A DNA stretch of 64,000 nt from Deinococcales bacterium (GCA_013298595.1 JAAFIG010000012.1:60967-124966); one strand, 5' to 3'. Positions 1 through 10,941 are shown, counted from the stretch's first letter. Notes: generated from the letters alone by a model not told the origin. Translations and numbers: made by a program.

Positions 1-3000
1 GTTCGGGTAAGTCACTCGGACAGTGAACTTGATGATGCAGCTTGCGCCTGGGGCAAGGGTGTTGCTGCCACTGAGCAAGGCTGTTTGGCTAACACCATTG
101 AAAGCCGTTGGGTTGAGGGTGCAAGTACCACTCGAGACAGTTGCAGCACTTTGAATACTGATGACTGCTGGGCTTGGGTAAGTTGCAACCAAGTTATCTA
201 CAACTTGAACATTGGTGGCTGGCACAGTGCCTGTGTTACTGACTTGGACAGCGTATGGAATGTCGTAAGCGAATGGTGTGCCAACAACTGGTGTGACTCG
301 AGCTGGAGCAGCTTTGACAACATTAATTTGTTGAGCTGCAACTGGTGTGGTGTCTGAACCTGTGTTGTTATTGTTGTAATTGGTGCTTGGTTCGCCTCCA
401 CCTTGGACACTGGCAGTATTGCTGACACTTGGTACAGCGGCTGCGGTTGGGATAACGGCAACACTGAAGTTACTCGAGCCACCAATTGCAATGGCAGTTG
501 TGCTGGTGCAGGTAATAACATTGGTAGCTGCATTGCATGTCCAAGCGGCATTTCCTGAGGCAACTACACCATCGGCTACGGTTAAGCCTGTTGGTAAGGT
601 GTCAGCAACAGTAATTGTACCTGTTGTTGGGCTACCTCCTTGATTGGTGACAGTGAAGTTGTATGTGCCTGGCAAGCCAACTGTGAAGGTTGCACCTGTA
701 TCAGATTTAACAATAATCAGGTCTGGCACGGTTGGGGTGACAACGGTTGGGGTGCTGTTAGCTGGGTCTGGGTTGCTGAGGTCATCGACCAAAGCAACGT
801 TGGTGACATCAGTGACGTTAGCTGGGAGTGGTGTGTTAACAGTTACTTGGAAGGTTCGAGTAACGGTTGCACCTGCTGCAACTGGAACACTTGTCCATGT
901 GACTGTTCCACCAGCTTCTGTTCCACTATTGCTGGCTGAACCTGCAACATAAGTGGTGTTGGCTGGGATTGCATCAGTGATGGTGACATTGGTGGCTGTT
1001 CCACCTGTGTTTTGTACGCTGATGGTGTACGTCAGGGTTTCGCCAGCTTGGGCTTTACCGTCGCCGCCATCGTTAACAACTTTATTAAGAACAAGGCTTG
1101 ATGGGGTGTTAATGGTGACTGGTGCACCATCTTCATTTTCTCGAGTTGGGTTTGGACCAGTACCATTGGTGCTTGGGTCAGAAACAAAGTCGGGGCTACC
1201 AGCGGCTGGTGTGGTGGCTCGAGCAATGTTGTTGGTGCTGCCTGGCGTTGCGGCTGTGCCATTCACTGTGATGGTCACGAATGAACCTGTGGTTGGGGCT
1301 GGAACGCTGGCATTGACTGGTAAGTTGACCGTTAAGGCATTAAGCGTACCGATGGCTGAACCACTGGCTGCACTACACGTAGCCGTTCCTGTTGCAGCAC
1401 ATGACCAAGTGTTCAAGGTCACACCTGCTGGGAGTACATCGGAAATAGCGATGCTATTAGCCACCGCTGGACCACCGTTCCAAACGGTGATGGTGTAGGT
1501 AACTGCTCCACCTACGGTTACGGTTGCACTGGCGGCTGTCTTTTGGATGCGAACATCAGCGACTCGAGCGTAACCGTCGTTGGTGGTGGCTCGAGTTGGT
1601 GTAGCTGTGGTTGGGGCTGCCACAGTTGCTTCTGGGTCTGAGCCTGTGGTGGTCAGATTGCCAGCGGTTGGACTGGTTCTGAGTGTGGCTGGCAAGGTGC
1701 TGTCAACGACATTAACGTTGTAGGTTAAGCCGCTGTTAAGTGGCACGATGGCTGTCCAAGCACCTGTTGTTGGGTTGGTTTGGACAGTTAAAGGTGCTCC
1801 TGCCGATGGAGTCAGGGTGACATCCACTGGTGCGCCAACGCCTGCTTCTGTTCCGTTTTGGCTACCGTTGCCATCTGTGTCTTGGAAGACCACACCTGTG
1901 ATCGAACCAAAGACCAATGGGGTTGGGTCGTTGTTGCCACCAGCGCCGTTATTACCTGTTGGGCTGGTACCACTGTCGGAGAGGTCTTGGGCAATTGTGC
2001 CTGCTGGCGCAGTTGGCGCTTGAGCTGGGTCGTTTGGCACAGTCAAACCAGGGTTATTTGGGTTCAAGCTGGTGCTGCCATACGCAGTGTTGTTATAGGT
2101 GGTGGCTGCAATGTTGCTGACACGAACGGTCAATGCAATGGTGCAACGTTCATTTGGTGCAAGGGTACTCGAGCCGCTGAGTAAGGCATTGTTGCCTTCG
2201 CCATCAAAGGCTGTAGTAGCTGGGGCACAATCGGTTGCTACTGCACCACCGCTTGGGGTGATAACTGGTGCACCTTGAAGGGCAATATCGGCTGTTCCGA
2301 GTGGGCTAAAGGTACGTAAGAAGTTCTCGACCACTTGCACATTGGTGGCATTGGTTGTGCCTGTGTTCTCGAGAACGATGCTGTAGGCAATATCAACGGT
2401 GTTGGCATTGACTTGGGTGGTGCTAGTAATGGCTTTTGCTACACCAATTTGTTGCCCAGTCACTGGGTCTTGGTCGTTGTCGATGTTATTGCCTGGGGTT
2501 GGGTCTGTAACTGGTGAGCTAACGATATTAGCAATGTTGTTGACATCACCTGTTGTGGCTGTGACATCGGCGACAACAGTAAAGACAGCCGTAGCACCAT
2601 TGGCTAAGGCACCCAGTGTTACACCACCACCAACCGATTCAAAGCTCGAGATACTGATTGGAGCTGTTGGACATGCGGCACCAACACAGGTGACGCTGGT
2701 CTTGGTTAATCCAGCAACCAATGGGTCGTTGACGACTGCACCTGCTGGTACTGGGCTAGGACCATTATTGGTGACTCTAACGGTGTACGAGGTTGTCCCA
2801 CCAGCAGCCACACTAGTTGCACCGTTATCTTTAACGATTTGTAAGTCGGCTCGAGGATCGGCATTGACTGGTGTGCTACCCGAGTTGTTGTTGTTGTAAT
2901 TCAGGCTTGGTTCACCACCACCTTGAACAGTAGCAGTGTTCGTACTGTCTGGTGTTGCACCAGTATCAGCGGTCGCACCAACATTGACTTGGAAGGTGAC

Positions 3001-6000
3001 TGTGTTGCTTGCACCTGCGGCTAAGCTAACACCTGCAACACTGCTACAAGTCACAACATTGGCAACTGCATTACAACTCCAGTTTGCACCATTAGCGCCG
3101 TTTGGTACGAATGTACCATCGGCTCGAGTTAAGCCGACTGGCAAGGTATCTGTGAAGGTAATAGCTCCTGCGGTGGTTGGTGTTGTGGTGCTACCACCTT
3201 GGTTGGTAATCACAAATTGGAATGTACCTGTTTGTCCAACCACAAAGTTCGTAGCGGCTGGCAAAGTGGATTTTGCCAAAATCAAATCAGGCACGGTATT
3301 GATATCGGCTGGTGGTGTGCTATTACCTGGGGCTGGATCGTTCAAATCATCCACAACTGCGGTATTAGAAATTTGTGTCACATTGGCTGGGAGTGGTGTG
3401 TTAACGGTCACTTGGAAGGTACGGGTTACGGTTGTACCTGCTGCTACTGGAACACTTGTCCAAGTGACTGTTGGTGTAGCAAATGTTCCACCATTACTGG
3501 CTGAACCTGCAACATAAGTGGTGTTGGCTGGGATTGCATCAGTGATGGTGACATTGGTGGCTGTTCCACCTGTGTTTTGTACGCTGATGGTGTACGTCAG
3601 GGTTTCGCCAGCTTGAGCAAGGGTATCGGCATCGGCGCTATCTACAACAGATTTGCCCAGTGTCAAATTCGATGGAGTATTAACAGTAACTGTTGCACTG
3701 TCTTCGTTTTCTCGAGTTGGGTTTGGACCTGTACCATTGGTGGTTGGGTCTGTGAAGGCATTGACATTACCAACACCTGGCACTGTGGCTCGAGCTAAGT
3801 TGTTGCTTGCACCTGTTGGTGTTGTGTTGCTGGTGGCTGCATTGACGGTGATGGTGACAAATTCACCTGTGGTTGGTTCGGTTGCACTTGGAGTACCTCG
3901 AGCTGGCATGTTCAATGTCACAGCGTTCAAAGTAGCCAAAGTTGTTCCACTAGCGGCACTGCATGTTGCACCGCCACTACCAGCACATGTCCAGTTGGTT
4001 AATGTGATGCCTGTTGGTAAGACATCGGTGAATGCCACACCGTTAGCAACGGCTGGACCGTTATTCCAGACTTTGATGGTGTAAGCAATTGAACCACCTT
4101 GGGTAACAGTGGTTGGTAAGGCTGTTTTGCTGATTAAAACATCAGCCACTCGAGCGTAGCCGTCGTCTGTGGTAGTCACTGGGTCTGTGCCGTTGCTTGG
4201 TACTGCAACAACCACAGTTTCGCCTGCACCTGCTGCGCCTGTTCCATCTGATGTTCCAGTGGTGCGGTTGCCTGTGGTGGCATTGGTGCGAACTGTGTTT
4301 GGCAAGGTGCTATCGTCAACATTGACGTTGTATGTTCCTGCTGGAACGAAGGCTTGCCAATCACCTGTCGCATTGGTGGTAACAGTTGTGCTGATTGGGG
4401 TTGCTCCACCCGAGGTGAGGACAACACTGACATTATTGATTCCAGCATCGGCTGGGTCGGCGGCATTAGTACCGTTGGCATCGTCGTCTTGGAAGACTTT
4501 ACCTGTGACACGCACTAAGCGAATTGGGGTTGGGTCGTCGGTGCCGCCAGCGCCGTTGTTGGTTGTTGGGCTGGTGCCATTGTCGGACAAATCGGTGGTT
4601 AGGGTACCTGTTGGGTTGCTGGTTGCACCTGTGTCAGGCACAGTTACACCAGGGTTATTGGGGTTCAAGCTGGTTGAACCATAAGCCGTATTATCAAAGG
4701 CTGTGTTACTGGCTGGGAATAAAACATCTACATCAAATTGCACTGTGCAACGTTCGCCTGGCTCGAGTGTTCCTGAACCATCAAGCAAAGTCATGTTGGT
4801 GCTGTTAAAGGTGGTACCTGCTGCGTCTTTACCTGTGAAGCTGGTATTGGCAACGCATTCTGTGCCGCTGGCAGTACCTGAACCACTGCGGGTTGCGCTG
4901 ATTGAGCCACCAACCACGTTGATATTGGCTGGGGTCACACCTGTGTAGGTACGCTCGAGGTTTTCGGAAATCTGCACATTGGTAGCATTGATTGTGCCTG
5001 TATTCTCGAGTAGCACGCTGTAACGCACACGGTAGGTTGGTGGGGTTGGCAAGCCTGCGCCACTGGTAATAATGTTAGCGGTTTTGGCAACACCAATGGC
5101 TTGTGGCGTGATGGTGTCGGTGTCGGTGCTGGAGTTGTTGCCTGCACCTATGCGGGTTGGATCGGTTGGGTCAACAGGCACACCTGCACCTGGGGCTGGT
5201 GCCAGTACACGGGCAGTGTTGACGATGCTGCCTGAGTTGGCGGTCACAGTACCAATCACGGTAAAGACCACGCTCGAGTCTGCACCGCTGGCGGTCAGTT
5301 GTCCAAGGGTAACACCAGTTGCAAAAGCGGCAGGTGTGATTGTACCCGTCGGACAGCCAACGATTGTTCCGCCAGCCGTCTCAGCGCAGGTCACGCTGGT
5401 GACATTGAGGTTTGCCACGGTTGGGTCAGAGACAATTGCACCCGTCACACTGTTTGGACCAGCGTTGCTGACGGTGACGGTGTACGTCACTTGTCCGCCA
5501 GCTGGGGCAGTGGTCACACCAACCCCATCGGTCTTGACCACACTGAGGTCGGCGACTGGGGTCACTGGCGTGATATCGGTGCCAGTGTTGTTGCCGTTGT
5601 TGGCTGGTGGTTCGCCACCACCGCTGACTGTGGCGGTATTGGTCACACTTGGTGCTGCTGCGGCACCGATGCTGACTGGGAACTCAAAGACACTCGAGCC
5701 ACCGCCTGCAATTGAAGTGCTGCTGGTGCAAGTGATGACATTGCTGGCAGCGGTACATGTCCAGTTGGCGGCGTTGGTGCCTGAGAGCGTCAGGTTTGGT
5801 GGGCTGTTCGGCACGGTGATGCCTGCGGGCAAGGTGTCAGAAACCGTGATGGTTCCCGAGGTGCCAACACTGCCTGCTGCATTCGAGACAGTCAGGCGGT
5901 AATTGCCAGTTTGTCCAACCACAAAGGCTGGAGCAATATCGGTCTTGGCAATGGTTAGGTCAACTGGAGTACCACTCGAGGTGTTGGTGTCAGTAGCGGT

Positions 6001-9000
6001 GTTATTGCCTGGGGTTGGATCGCCAAAGCCTGCTGGTACATTGACTGTGGCACTGTTGACCAAGTTACCTGTTGCTCCATTGGAGACTGTGGCATTGACC
6101 GTGAATGTTGCGGTCGAACCTGCGGCTGGAGCCACGGTCAAGTTACCCAAAGCCACACCAAGCGGAGCTGTGGTCGAGTTGGTGAAGGCTGCCACGCTGA
6201 TTGGGGCAGGAGGACAAGCCGTCCCGACACAAGTCACGCTGCTGACAGTTAAGTTAGCTGGAACCGTGTCAAAGACTCGAGCGCCTGTTACCGCATCTGG
6301 TCCAGCATTGGTCACGGTTACGGTGTAAGTGATGTTTTGACCTGGGGTGTAGGTGGGGCTGGCTGGAGTATCGGTCTTGGCAACTTGCAAATCGGTGCTG
6401 TTGAGTGGCACGATCACACTCGAGGTATCAGGCAATGTGTTCGCACCTTGGTTGGTGGTTGTGCCGATATTCGAGGAAATCACTTGGTCGGCGGTGGCAT
6501 TGGCTGGCACCACATACGAAATGTTACAGGTGTAATTTGGTGTTGCGCTGCTTGGTAATGGGTTTGGAATACCTGAGAGCGTGACCACACCAGTAGCTGC
6601 GTTGTATGCACCTGCTGTGACAGTATTTGGTGTACAGGTCACAGTTGGCACACTGCCACCTGTCAAACCTGTTGGGAAGGTGATGCTCGAGGTCACACCA
6701 GCGGCTGGGCTAGGTCCAGCATTGCGGAAATCAACTGTTCCCGAGATGGTATCGCCTGGGATACGTGGTGTGGTTGTGACATTGACAGTTGTGGTTACAT
6801 CGGCTCGAGGATCAGCATTGACTGGTGTGCTACCCGAGTTGTTGTTGTTGTAATTCAGGCTTGGTTCGCCTCCACCTTGGACAGTGGCAGTGTTCGTACT
6901 GTCTGGTGTTGCACCAGTATCAGCGGTTGCACCAACATTGACTTGGAAGGTGACTGTGTTGCTTGCACCTGCGGCTAAGCTAACACCTGCAACACTGCTA
7001 CAAGTCACAACATTGGCAACTGCATTACAACTCCAGTTTGCACCATTAGCGCCGTTTGGTACGAATGTACCATCGGCTCGAGTTAAGCCGACTGGCAAGG
7101 TGTCTGTGAAGGTAATAGCTCCTGCGGTGGTTGGTGTTGTGGTGCTACCACCTTGGTTAGTGATCACAAATTGGAATGTACCTGTTTGTCCAACCACAAA
7201 GTTCGTAGCGGCTGGCAAAGTGGATTTCGCAATAATCAAATCAGGCACAGTTGGTGTGGTGACTGTGTTGGTTGGATTGCCATTGACTGTTGCTTGGTTA
7301 GCAATGTTAACAACATTGGCTGGTAATGGCGTGTTAACTGTGACTTGGAAATCTACGTTAATGCTGCCGCCTGCTGGTACAGTTAAACCAGAGCCTGTAA
7401 CTGGGCTGGCAGTAGAAATAATGCTGCCTGTCGTTGAAGTGGTGGTTCCTGAATTTGGAACCAATGTGGTGTTAGCTGGCACAATATCGCTGAAAGTGAC
7501 ACCTGAAGCGACTGTACCACCTGCGTTATTAATAACAACTCGGTACGTAATGGTTTCGCCAGCTTGGGCAAGACCATCGGCGTTACCAATAATGGATTTG
7601 ACTTGGGTCAGGCTCGAGGGTGTGTTTATTGCCACTGTGGCTGTGCTGGTGTTTGGACTTGTGCCTGCACCTGTTGCCTCGAGTACACCTGTTGGCGCAG
7701 TGACATTTGCGGTGTTCGCAACGCTTGCACCTGCTGCATTGGCTGTGCCTGTGATGGTGATAGTAACAAAGTTACCTGTTGTTGGGGCAACAGTGGTTGC
7801 ATTCGTGATTAAGTTACCGAATGTCACAGCATTCAAAGTAGCTTGGGTTGTACCACTTGCTGCACTACAGGTTGCACCTGTGCTACCAGCACAAGCCCAG
7901 TTGGTCAGGGTGATGTTGCTTGGAATGGTATCGGAGAATGTCACACCACTGAGTGGGCTGGCAGGTCCACGGTTCCAGACTTTAATGGTGTAAGTAACAG
8001 TATCGCCAACTACGTACACAGACGTGTTAGCAACTTTATCCACTGCTAAGTCAGCTACGCGTCCGTAACCATCATTAGTGGTGGTGCGTGGTGTACCAAC
8101 TGCGGTTGGGGCAGCCACTGTGTTTTCTGGGTCTGAACCAGCGGTGGTCAAACGACCCGTTGTGGCGTTGGTTCGCACCCCTGCTGGCAGGGTAGCATCA
8201 TCTACATTCACTGTGTAGGTTGCGGTACTCGAGACTGGAACAATGGCTGACCAGTCACCTGTTGCATTAGTTGGCACTGCCAGAGTTGGCGAACCTGCAG
8301 TGTTATTGGTGACATTGACGGTCACACCCGAAAGCGGAGCATCGCCCGCGTTATTGGTGCCGCTGGCATCGTTATCTTGGAAGACATTACCTGTGATGGT
8401 GCTGAAACCCAATGGTGTTGGATCGTTGGTTGTTCCAGCGCCGTTGTTATTGGTTGGGTCTGGATTTGTACCATTGTCCGAGACATCAGAGACAAGTGCG
8501 GTACCACCTGGTGTAGCTGCACTGGTCATTGTGGCGCTGTTGTTCTTGACTGTGCCTGCTGCGAATGTAGCTGCGTCTGGGTACACAACAGTCACAACAA
8601 ATGCCACTGAACAGCCTTGTCCTGCCGCGAGGCTGAGGGTGCTGTTATCTGCCAACACATTGGTTTCGGTGGTTTGACCTGTGTAAGCAGTATTTAAAGC
8701 ACCTGCAACACAGACTGCGTTTGAACCTGCATTTAAGCCTGTAATTGTTCGTGTACCAACAGTGATGGTTGTTGCACCTGGGAAAGTGGTGCTGAGGTTA
8801 TCCACCACTTGCACATTAGTAGCAGCCGTTGTACTCGAGGCTGGAACTGCGAAACGCAAGGTGTAAGGAACGGTGAACGAAAGCGGTGTGAGCATAGCCG
8901 CCGCACCTGGTTCGATGGCTTTTGCAATACCCAAGGTTGGCAGTTGTGGCAACAAAATTGGGGTTGGGGTTGGTGTATCTGTATTAGGTGTATTTGGTAA

Positions 9001-10941
9001 AGCTGTGCCGTTAGTACTTAAATCGGCGGCTAACAGATTACCTGGAGGGGTTGGCGTACCCGACGCGTCTGGCGTGAAGGTATAACCAGGATTGCCCGCT
9101 AATGAACTCGAGGAAGCAAATACAGTGTTGTTTTGGGCTGTGGTTGGGGCTGCGGCTGCGTATGCAACTCGAGCTGTGAAAGTGATTGTACAAGTTGCAC
9201 CAACAGCCAATGAGCCGTTACCGTTTAACAAACGGGTATCCGCAACACCATTAAAGGCGCTATTGACAGTAGAGACAGCACATGTTGCTGGTGTAGTAGA
9301 AGTGATTGCTGGTGTACTAAGAACTGTAATGGTTGGTGTACCTGTGACAAAGGTACGTGCCAGATTTTCTGTTAACTGTACATTTGGCGCAAGTTGCGGA
9401 CCTGTGTTTTTGACACTGACCGTAAACGGAATATCGAAGGTATTGGCAGACACCTGAACTGGTGTGCCTGCGGATTTAACAACGTCGAGGCGTTGCGCTG
9501 GGAAAGCACAGGCTGCACCATCTGAACGGGTGGCTGTTTGTAAACCACTTTGGATTCTGGTGGCTGCACCTGTTTGTGTATCAATTTGGTACAAGAAACC
9601 ATTGTTCGCGTAAGCAAACCAGTTACCTACTGTATCCATGTAGGTGGTGCCCCAATTACCTTCGCCAGCAGGCACACCAGTAATGGTGATTGGCGTTACA
9701 GCCCCTGAAGCTTTATCAATTTTGACACCAGAGGTTTCGTTGATTGCACCATATAAGAAACCATCCACTGGGTTTAAGCTCATATCACCAATATTGGCTG
9801 TGGCTGGAGTCAGAGTAATCAATGTGGCAGATGGCGGAGTACTGCTTACATTGATACGGTACATCCTGTTGCTGCCACCTGCTTCAGTGACGTAGTAATC
9901 ACCATTTGAATCAAAATCAGCGGCAGTGGGTTGGAAACCATTTGGTAAACCACTGATTGGTCCGACTGAATCAAAACCAGTTGTACCAATTCTGTACAGA
10001 CCTTGGGTAGCACTTGTACCACTGGGGGTATCTGCATCTACACCAAGATAAATAGCGTACAAGAAATTATCAACTGGGTTGTAGCCTAAGCCGTTTAACA
10101 CAGCACTTAAACTATTTAGTGGGGTTAGTGGTGTTTGTGAAAATGCAGGTCGGTTAATTTGGAATAAACGGCTTAAACCGGGTGTTCCCGTTGCCCGAAT
10201 TTGATAGAAAGCGCCATCACAAGCATAAGCTGGACCCGTGTTATTGGTCACAGTTAACGAAGCTGGGGTTGGGGTTGGAGAAGCCACAGCCACAGGGTTT
10301 GCACCTGAAAATGGTGTTGCAGAACCAGTTGTTGCAAATGTTGTGTTGTTGTAAACACCAGCGCCAGGGGCTGTGACATTGACCGCGAATGTACAACTGC
10401 CACTGGCTGGAATTGTGCCACCTGTCAAACTCAGGCTGGTGGCATTGGCTACTGGCAAACCACCCGTAAAATTACAGGTGGTATTGACAACAGCTGGCGG
10501 GTTTGCCACAACCACTGTTGAAGGTAACGAATCTGTCAGGGTAGCAGCAGTAATAGGCACGGCATTGGGGTTGGTAATCGTGAAGGTTAAGGTACTGATA
10601 CCACCTAAGGCAATGCTTGTTGGGTTAAAAGCTTTAGCAATTCTTGGGTTAATTAAAGTTGCTGTGCGGTTATTTTCGGCAACACCCCCAGCCACACCAG
10701 AATCTACGGGTGGCAAGGTTGGCGCTCCAACTCCACCGTTGTTAGCAGGTGTTGGATCAGGTGTGCTCGAGGTTGCCGATACAACATTGATTAACTGTGC
10801 ATTTGCGTTGGTAGCCACTACCAAACCCATAAACACTGAAGCCAATAACATACCGCGCAAGAAACGCCCTGCGATGCTGTTAGGTGGTCTGGAATTCAGA
10901 CCTGTTGTTTTCCGATTGAGTATCATATTTTCTGTACTCAT
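1..10941 (-). CDS. Giant secreted DUF11/SdrD-repeat surface protein, 3' end outside window
   Basis: A single minus-strand frame stays open from an ATG at 10941, preceded by a GGGGGAG ribosome site, to the left edge: 3,647 codons with no stop. The first ~48 residues form a signal peptide with a late hydrophobic stretch ending in NANA. A first DUF11-like domain follows, then a region coded at about 9.5-10.3 kb (starting YACDGAFYQIR) with propeller-like repeats that resembles DUF6923. The rest is about twenty DUF11 domains, recognisable by starts such as VxKS and a T-V-T-N-x-G-P strand. They are punctuated by three SdrD B-like modules near 8.4, 4.5 and 1.9 kb with FQDxDxxGT calcium-type loops. 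No LPxTG or membrane anchor is visible in the part present. It is the last gene of a run of four related genes. Likely role, inferred: cell-surface or S-layer-associated adhesion. Translation of the last codons in the window is still typical DUF11. Confidence 0.9.
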   Translation of the reverse strand, partial: MSTENMILNRKTTGLNSRPPNSIAGRFLRGMLLASVFMGLVVATNANAQLINVVSATSSTPDPTPANNGGVGAPTLPPVDSGVAGGVAENNRTATLINPRIAKAFNPTSIALGGISTLTFTITNPNAVPITAATLTDSLPSTVVVANPPAVVNTTCNFTGGLPVANATSLSLTGGTIPASGSCTFAVNVTAPGAGVYNNTTFATTGSATPFSGANPVAVASPTPTPASLTVTNNTGPAYACDGAFYQIRATGTPGLSRLFQINRPAFSQTPLTPLNSLSAVLNGLGYNPVDNFLYAIYLGVDADTPSGTSATQGLYRIGTTGFDSVGPISGLPNGFQPTAADFDSNGDYYVTEAGGSNRMYRINVSSTPPSATLITLTPATANIGDMSLNPVDGFLYGAINETSGVKIDKASGAVTPITITGVPAGEGNWGTTYMDTVGNWFAYANNGFLYQIDTQTGAATRIQSGLQTATRSDGAACAFPAQRLDVVKSAGTPVQVSANTFDIPFTVSVKNTGPQLAPNVQLTENLARTFVTGTPTITVLSTPAITSTTPATCAVSTVNSAFNGVADTRLLNGNGSLAVGATCTITFTARVAYAAAAPTTAQNNTVFASSSSLAGNPGYTFTPDASGTPTPPGNLLAADLSTNGTALPNTPNTDTPTPTPILLPQLPTLGIAKAIEPGAAAMLTPLSFTVPYTLRFAVPASSTTAATNVQVVDNLSTTFPGATTITVGTRTITGLNAGSNAVCVAGALNTAYTGQTTETNVLADNSTLSLAAGQGCSVAFVVTVVYPDAATFAAGTVKNNSATMTSAATPGGTALVSDVSDNGTNPDPTNNNGAGTTNDPTPLGFSTITGNVFQDNDASGTNNAGDAPLSGVTVNVTNNTAGSPTLAVPTNATGDWSAIVPVSSTATYTVNVDDATLPAGVRTNATTGRLTTAGSDPENTVAAPTAVGTPRTTTNDGYGRVADLAVDKVANTSVYVVGDTVTYTIKVWNRGPASPLSGVTFSDTIPSNITLTNWACAGSTGATCSAASGTTQATLNAVTFGNLITNATTVAPTTGNFVTITITGTANAAGASVANTANVTAPTGVLEATGAGTSPNTSTATVAINTPSSLTQVKSIIGNADGLAQAGETITYRVVINNAGGTVASGVTFSDIVPANTTLVPNSGTTTSTTGSIISTASPVTGSGLTVPAGGSINVDFQVTVNTPLPANVVNIANQATVNGNPTNTVTTPTVPDLIIAKSTLPAATNFVVGQTGTFQFVITNQGGSTTTPTTAGAITFTDTLPVGLTRADGTFVPNGANGANWSCNAVANVVTCSSVAGVSLAAGASNTVTFQVNVGATADTGATPDSTNTATVQGGGEPSLNYNNNNSGSTPVNADPRADVTTTVNVTTTPRIPGDTISGTVDFRNAGPSPAAGVTSSITFPTGLTGGSVPTVTCTPNTVTAGAYNAATGVVTLSGIPNPLPSSATPNYTCNISYVVPANATADQVISSNIGTTTNQGANTLPDTSSVIVPLNSTDLQVAKTDTPASPTYTPGQNITYTVTVTNAGPDAVTGARVFDTVPANLTVSSVTCVGTACPPAPISVAAFTNSTTAPLGVALGNLTVAPAAGSTATFTVNATVSNGATGNLVNSATVNVPAGFGDPTPGNNTATDTNTSSGTPVDLTIAKTDIAPAFVVGQTGNYRLTVSNAAGSVGTSGTITVSDTLPAGITVPNSPPNLTLSGTNAANWTCTAASNVITCTSSTSIAGGGSSVFEFPVSIGAAAAPSVTNTATVSGGGEPPANNGNNTGTDITPVTPVADLSVVKTDGVGVTTAPAGGQVTYTVTVSNAGPNSVTGAIVSDPTVANLNVTSVTCAETAGGTIVGCPTGTITPAAFATGVTLGQLTASGADSSVVFTVIGTVTANSGSIVNTARVLAPAPGAGVPVDPTDPTRIGAGNNSSTDTDTITPQAIGVAKTANIITSGAGLPTPPTYRVRYSVLLENTGTINATNVQISENLERTYTGVTPANINVVGGSISATRSGSGTASGTECVANTSFTGKDAAGTTFNSTNMTLLDGSGTLEPGERCTVQFDVDVLFPASNTAFDNTAYGSTSLNPNNPGVTVPDTGATSNPTGTLTTDLSDNGTSPTTNNGAGGTDDPTPIRLVRVTGKVFQDDDANGTNAADPADAGINNVSVVLTSGGATPISTTVTTNATGDWQAFVPAGTYNVNVDDSTLPNTVRTNATTGNRTTGTSDGTGAAGAGETVVVAVPSNGTDPVTTTDDGYARVADVLISKTALPTTVTQGGSIAYTIKVWNNGPAVANGVAFTDVLPTGITLTNWTCAGSGGATCSAASGTTLATLNAVTLNMPARGTPSATEPTTGEFVTITVNAATSNTTPTGASNNLARATVPGVGNVNAFTDPTTNGTGPNPTRENEDSATVTVNTPSNLTLGKSVVDSADADTLAQAGETLTYTISVQNTGGTATNVTITDAIPANTTYVAGSASNGGTFATPTVTWTSVPVAAGTTVTRTFQVTVNTPLPANVTQISNTAVVDDLNDPAPGNSTPPADINTVPDLILAKSTLPAATNFVVGQTGTFQFVITNQGGSTTTPTTAGAITFTDTLPVGLTRADGTFVPNGANGANWSCNAVANVVTCSSVAGVSLAAGASNTVTFQVNVGATADTGATPDSTNTATVQGGGEPSLNYNNNNSGSTPVNADPRADLQIVKDNGATSVAAGGTTSYTVRVTNNGPSPVPAGAVVNDPLVAGLTKTSVTCVGAACPTAPISISSFESVGGGVTLGALANGATAVFTVVADVTATTGDVNNIANIVSSPVTDPTPGNNIDNDQDPVTGQQIGVAKAITSTTQVNANTVDIAYSIVLENTGTTNATNVQVVENFLRTFSPLGTADIALQGAPVITPSGGAVATDCAPATTAFDGEGNNALLSGSSTLAPNERCTIALTVRVSNIAATTYNNTAYGSTSLNPNNPGLTVPNDPAQAPTAPAGTIAQDLSDSGTSPTGNNGAGGNNDPTPLVFGSITGVVFQDTDGNGSQNGTEAGVGAPVDVTLTPSAGAPLTVQTNPTTGAWTAIVPLNSGLTYNVNVVDSTLPATLRTSPTAGNLTTTGSDPEATVAAPTTATPTRATTNDGYARVADVRIQKTAASATVTVGGAVTYTITVWNGGPAVANSIAISDVLPAGVTLNTWSCAATGTATCSAASGSAIGTLNALTVNLPVNASVPAPTTGSFVTITVNGTAATPGSTNNIARATTPAAGSPDFVSDPSTNGTGPNPTRENEDGAPVTINTPSSLVLNKVVNDGGDGKAQAGETLTYTISVQNTGGTATNVTITDAIPANTTYVAGSASNSGTEAGGTVTWTSVPVAAGATVTRTFQVTVNTPLPANVTDVTNVALVDDLSNPDPANSTPTVVTPTVPDLIIVKSDTGATFTVGLPGTYNFTVTNQGGSPTTGTITVADTLPTGLTVADGVVASGNAAWTCNAATNVITCTSTTAIAIGGSSNFSVAVIPTAAAVPSVSNTASVQGGGEPSTNYNNNNTGSDTTPVAAQQINVVKAAPARVTPVVGTPFAYDIPYAVQVSNTGTVPATNVQVVDNLVATYPSPAVISIQSAATVSSGTCTLNPTAFNGVSQTALLSGSNTLAPGASCIIKFTVRVTYPN
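932..1050. repeat. Internal direct repeat B, copy 1 (119 bp)
   Basis: Identical by eye to 3497-3615 (offset 2,565 bp). Encodes part of a DUF11 domain of the giant protein. The same offset roughly separates two SdrD-like modules, so a whole block of domains was probably duplicated. Confidence 0.85.
2846..3294. repeat. Internal direct repeat A, copy 1 (about 449 bp)
   Basis: Matches 6800-7248 at a constant offset of 3,954 bp with only scattered substitutions and no indel. Covers more than one DUF11 domain of the giant protein. Near-identity at synonymous positions indicates recent duplication or gene conversion. Confidence 0.88.
3497..3615. repeat. Internal direct repeat B, copy 2 (119 bp)
   Basis: Second copy of the 932-1050 repeat, in the same reading frame. 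No mismatch was seen over 119 bp although the flanking DUF11 sequence differs clearly. Confidence 0.85.
6800..7248. repeat. Internal direct repeat A, copy 2 (about 449 bp)
   Basis: Second copy of 2846-3294. The sequences diverge sharply just after the shared CAGGCAC at the right end. Confidence 0.88.

Noticed and set aside
85-10376. Many plus-strand open frames with odd composition (Cys/Trp-rich or Val/Ala-rich) across the first 10 kb
   Set aside because: They are antisense shadows of the giant minus-strand gene, whose single frame gives coherent DUF11 sequence throughout.
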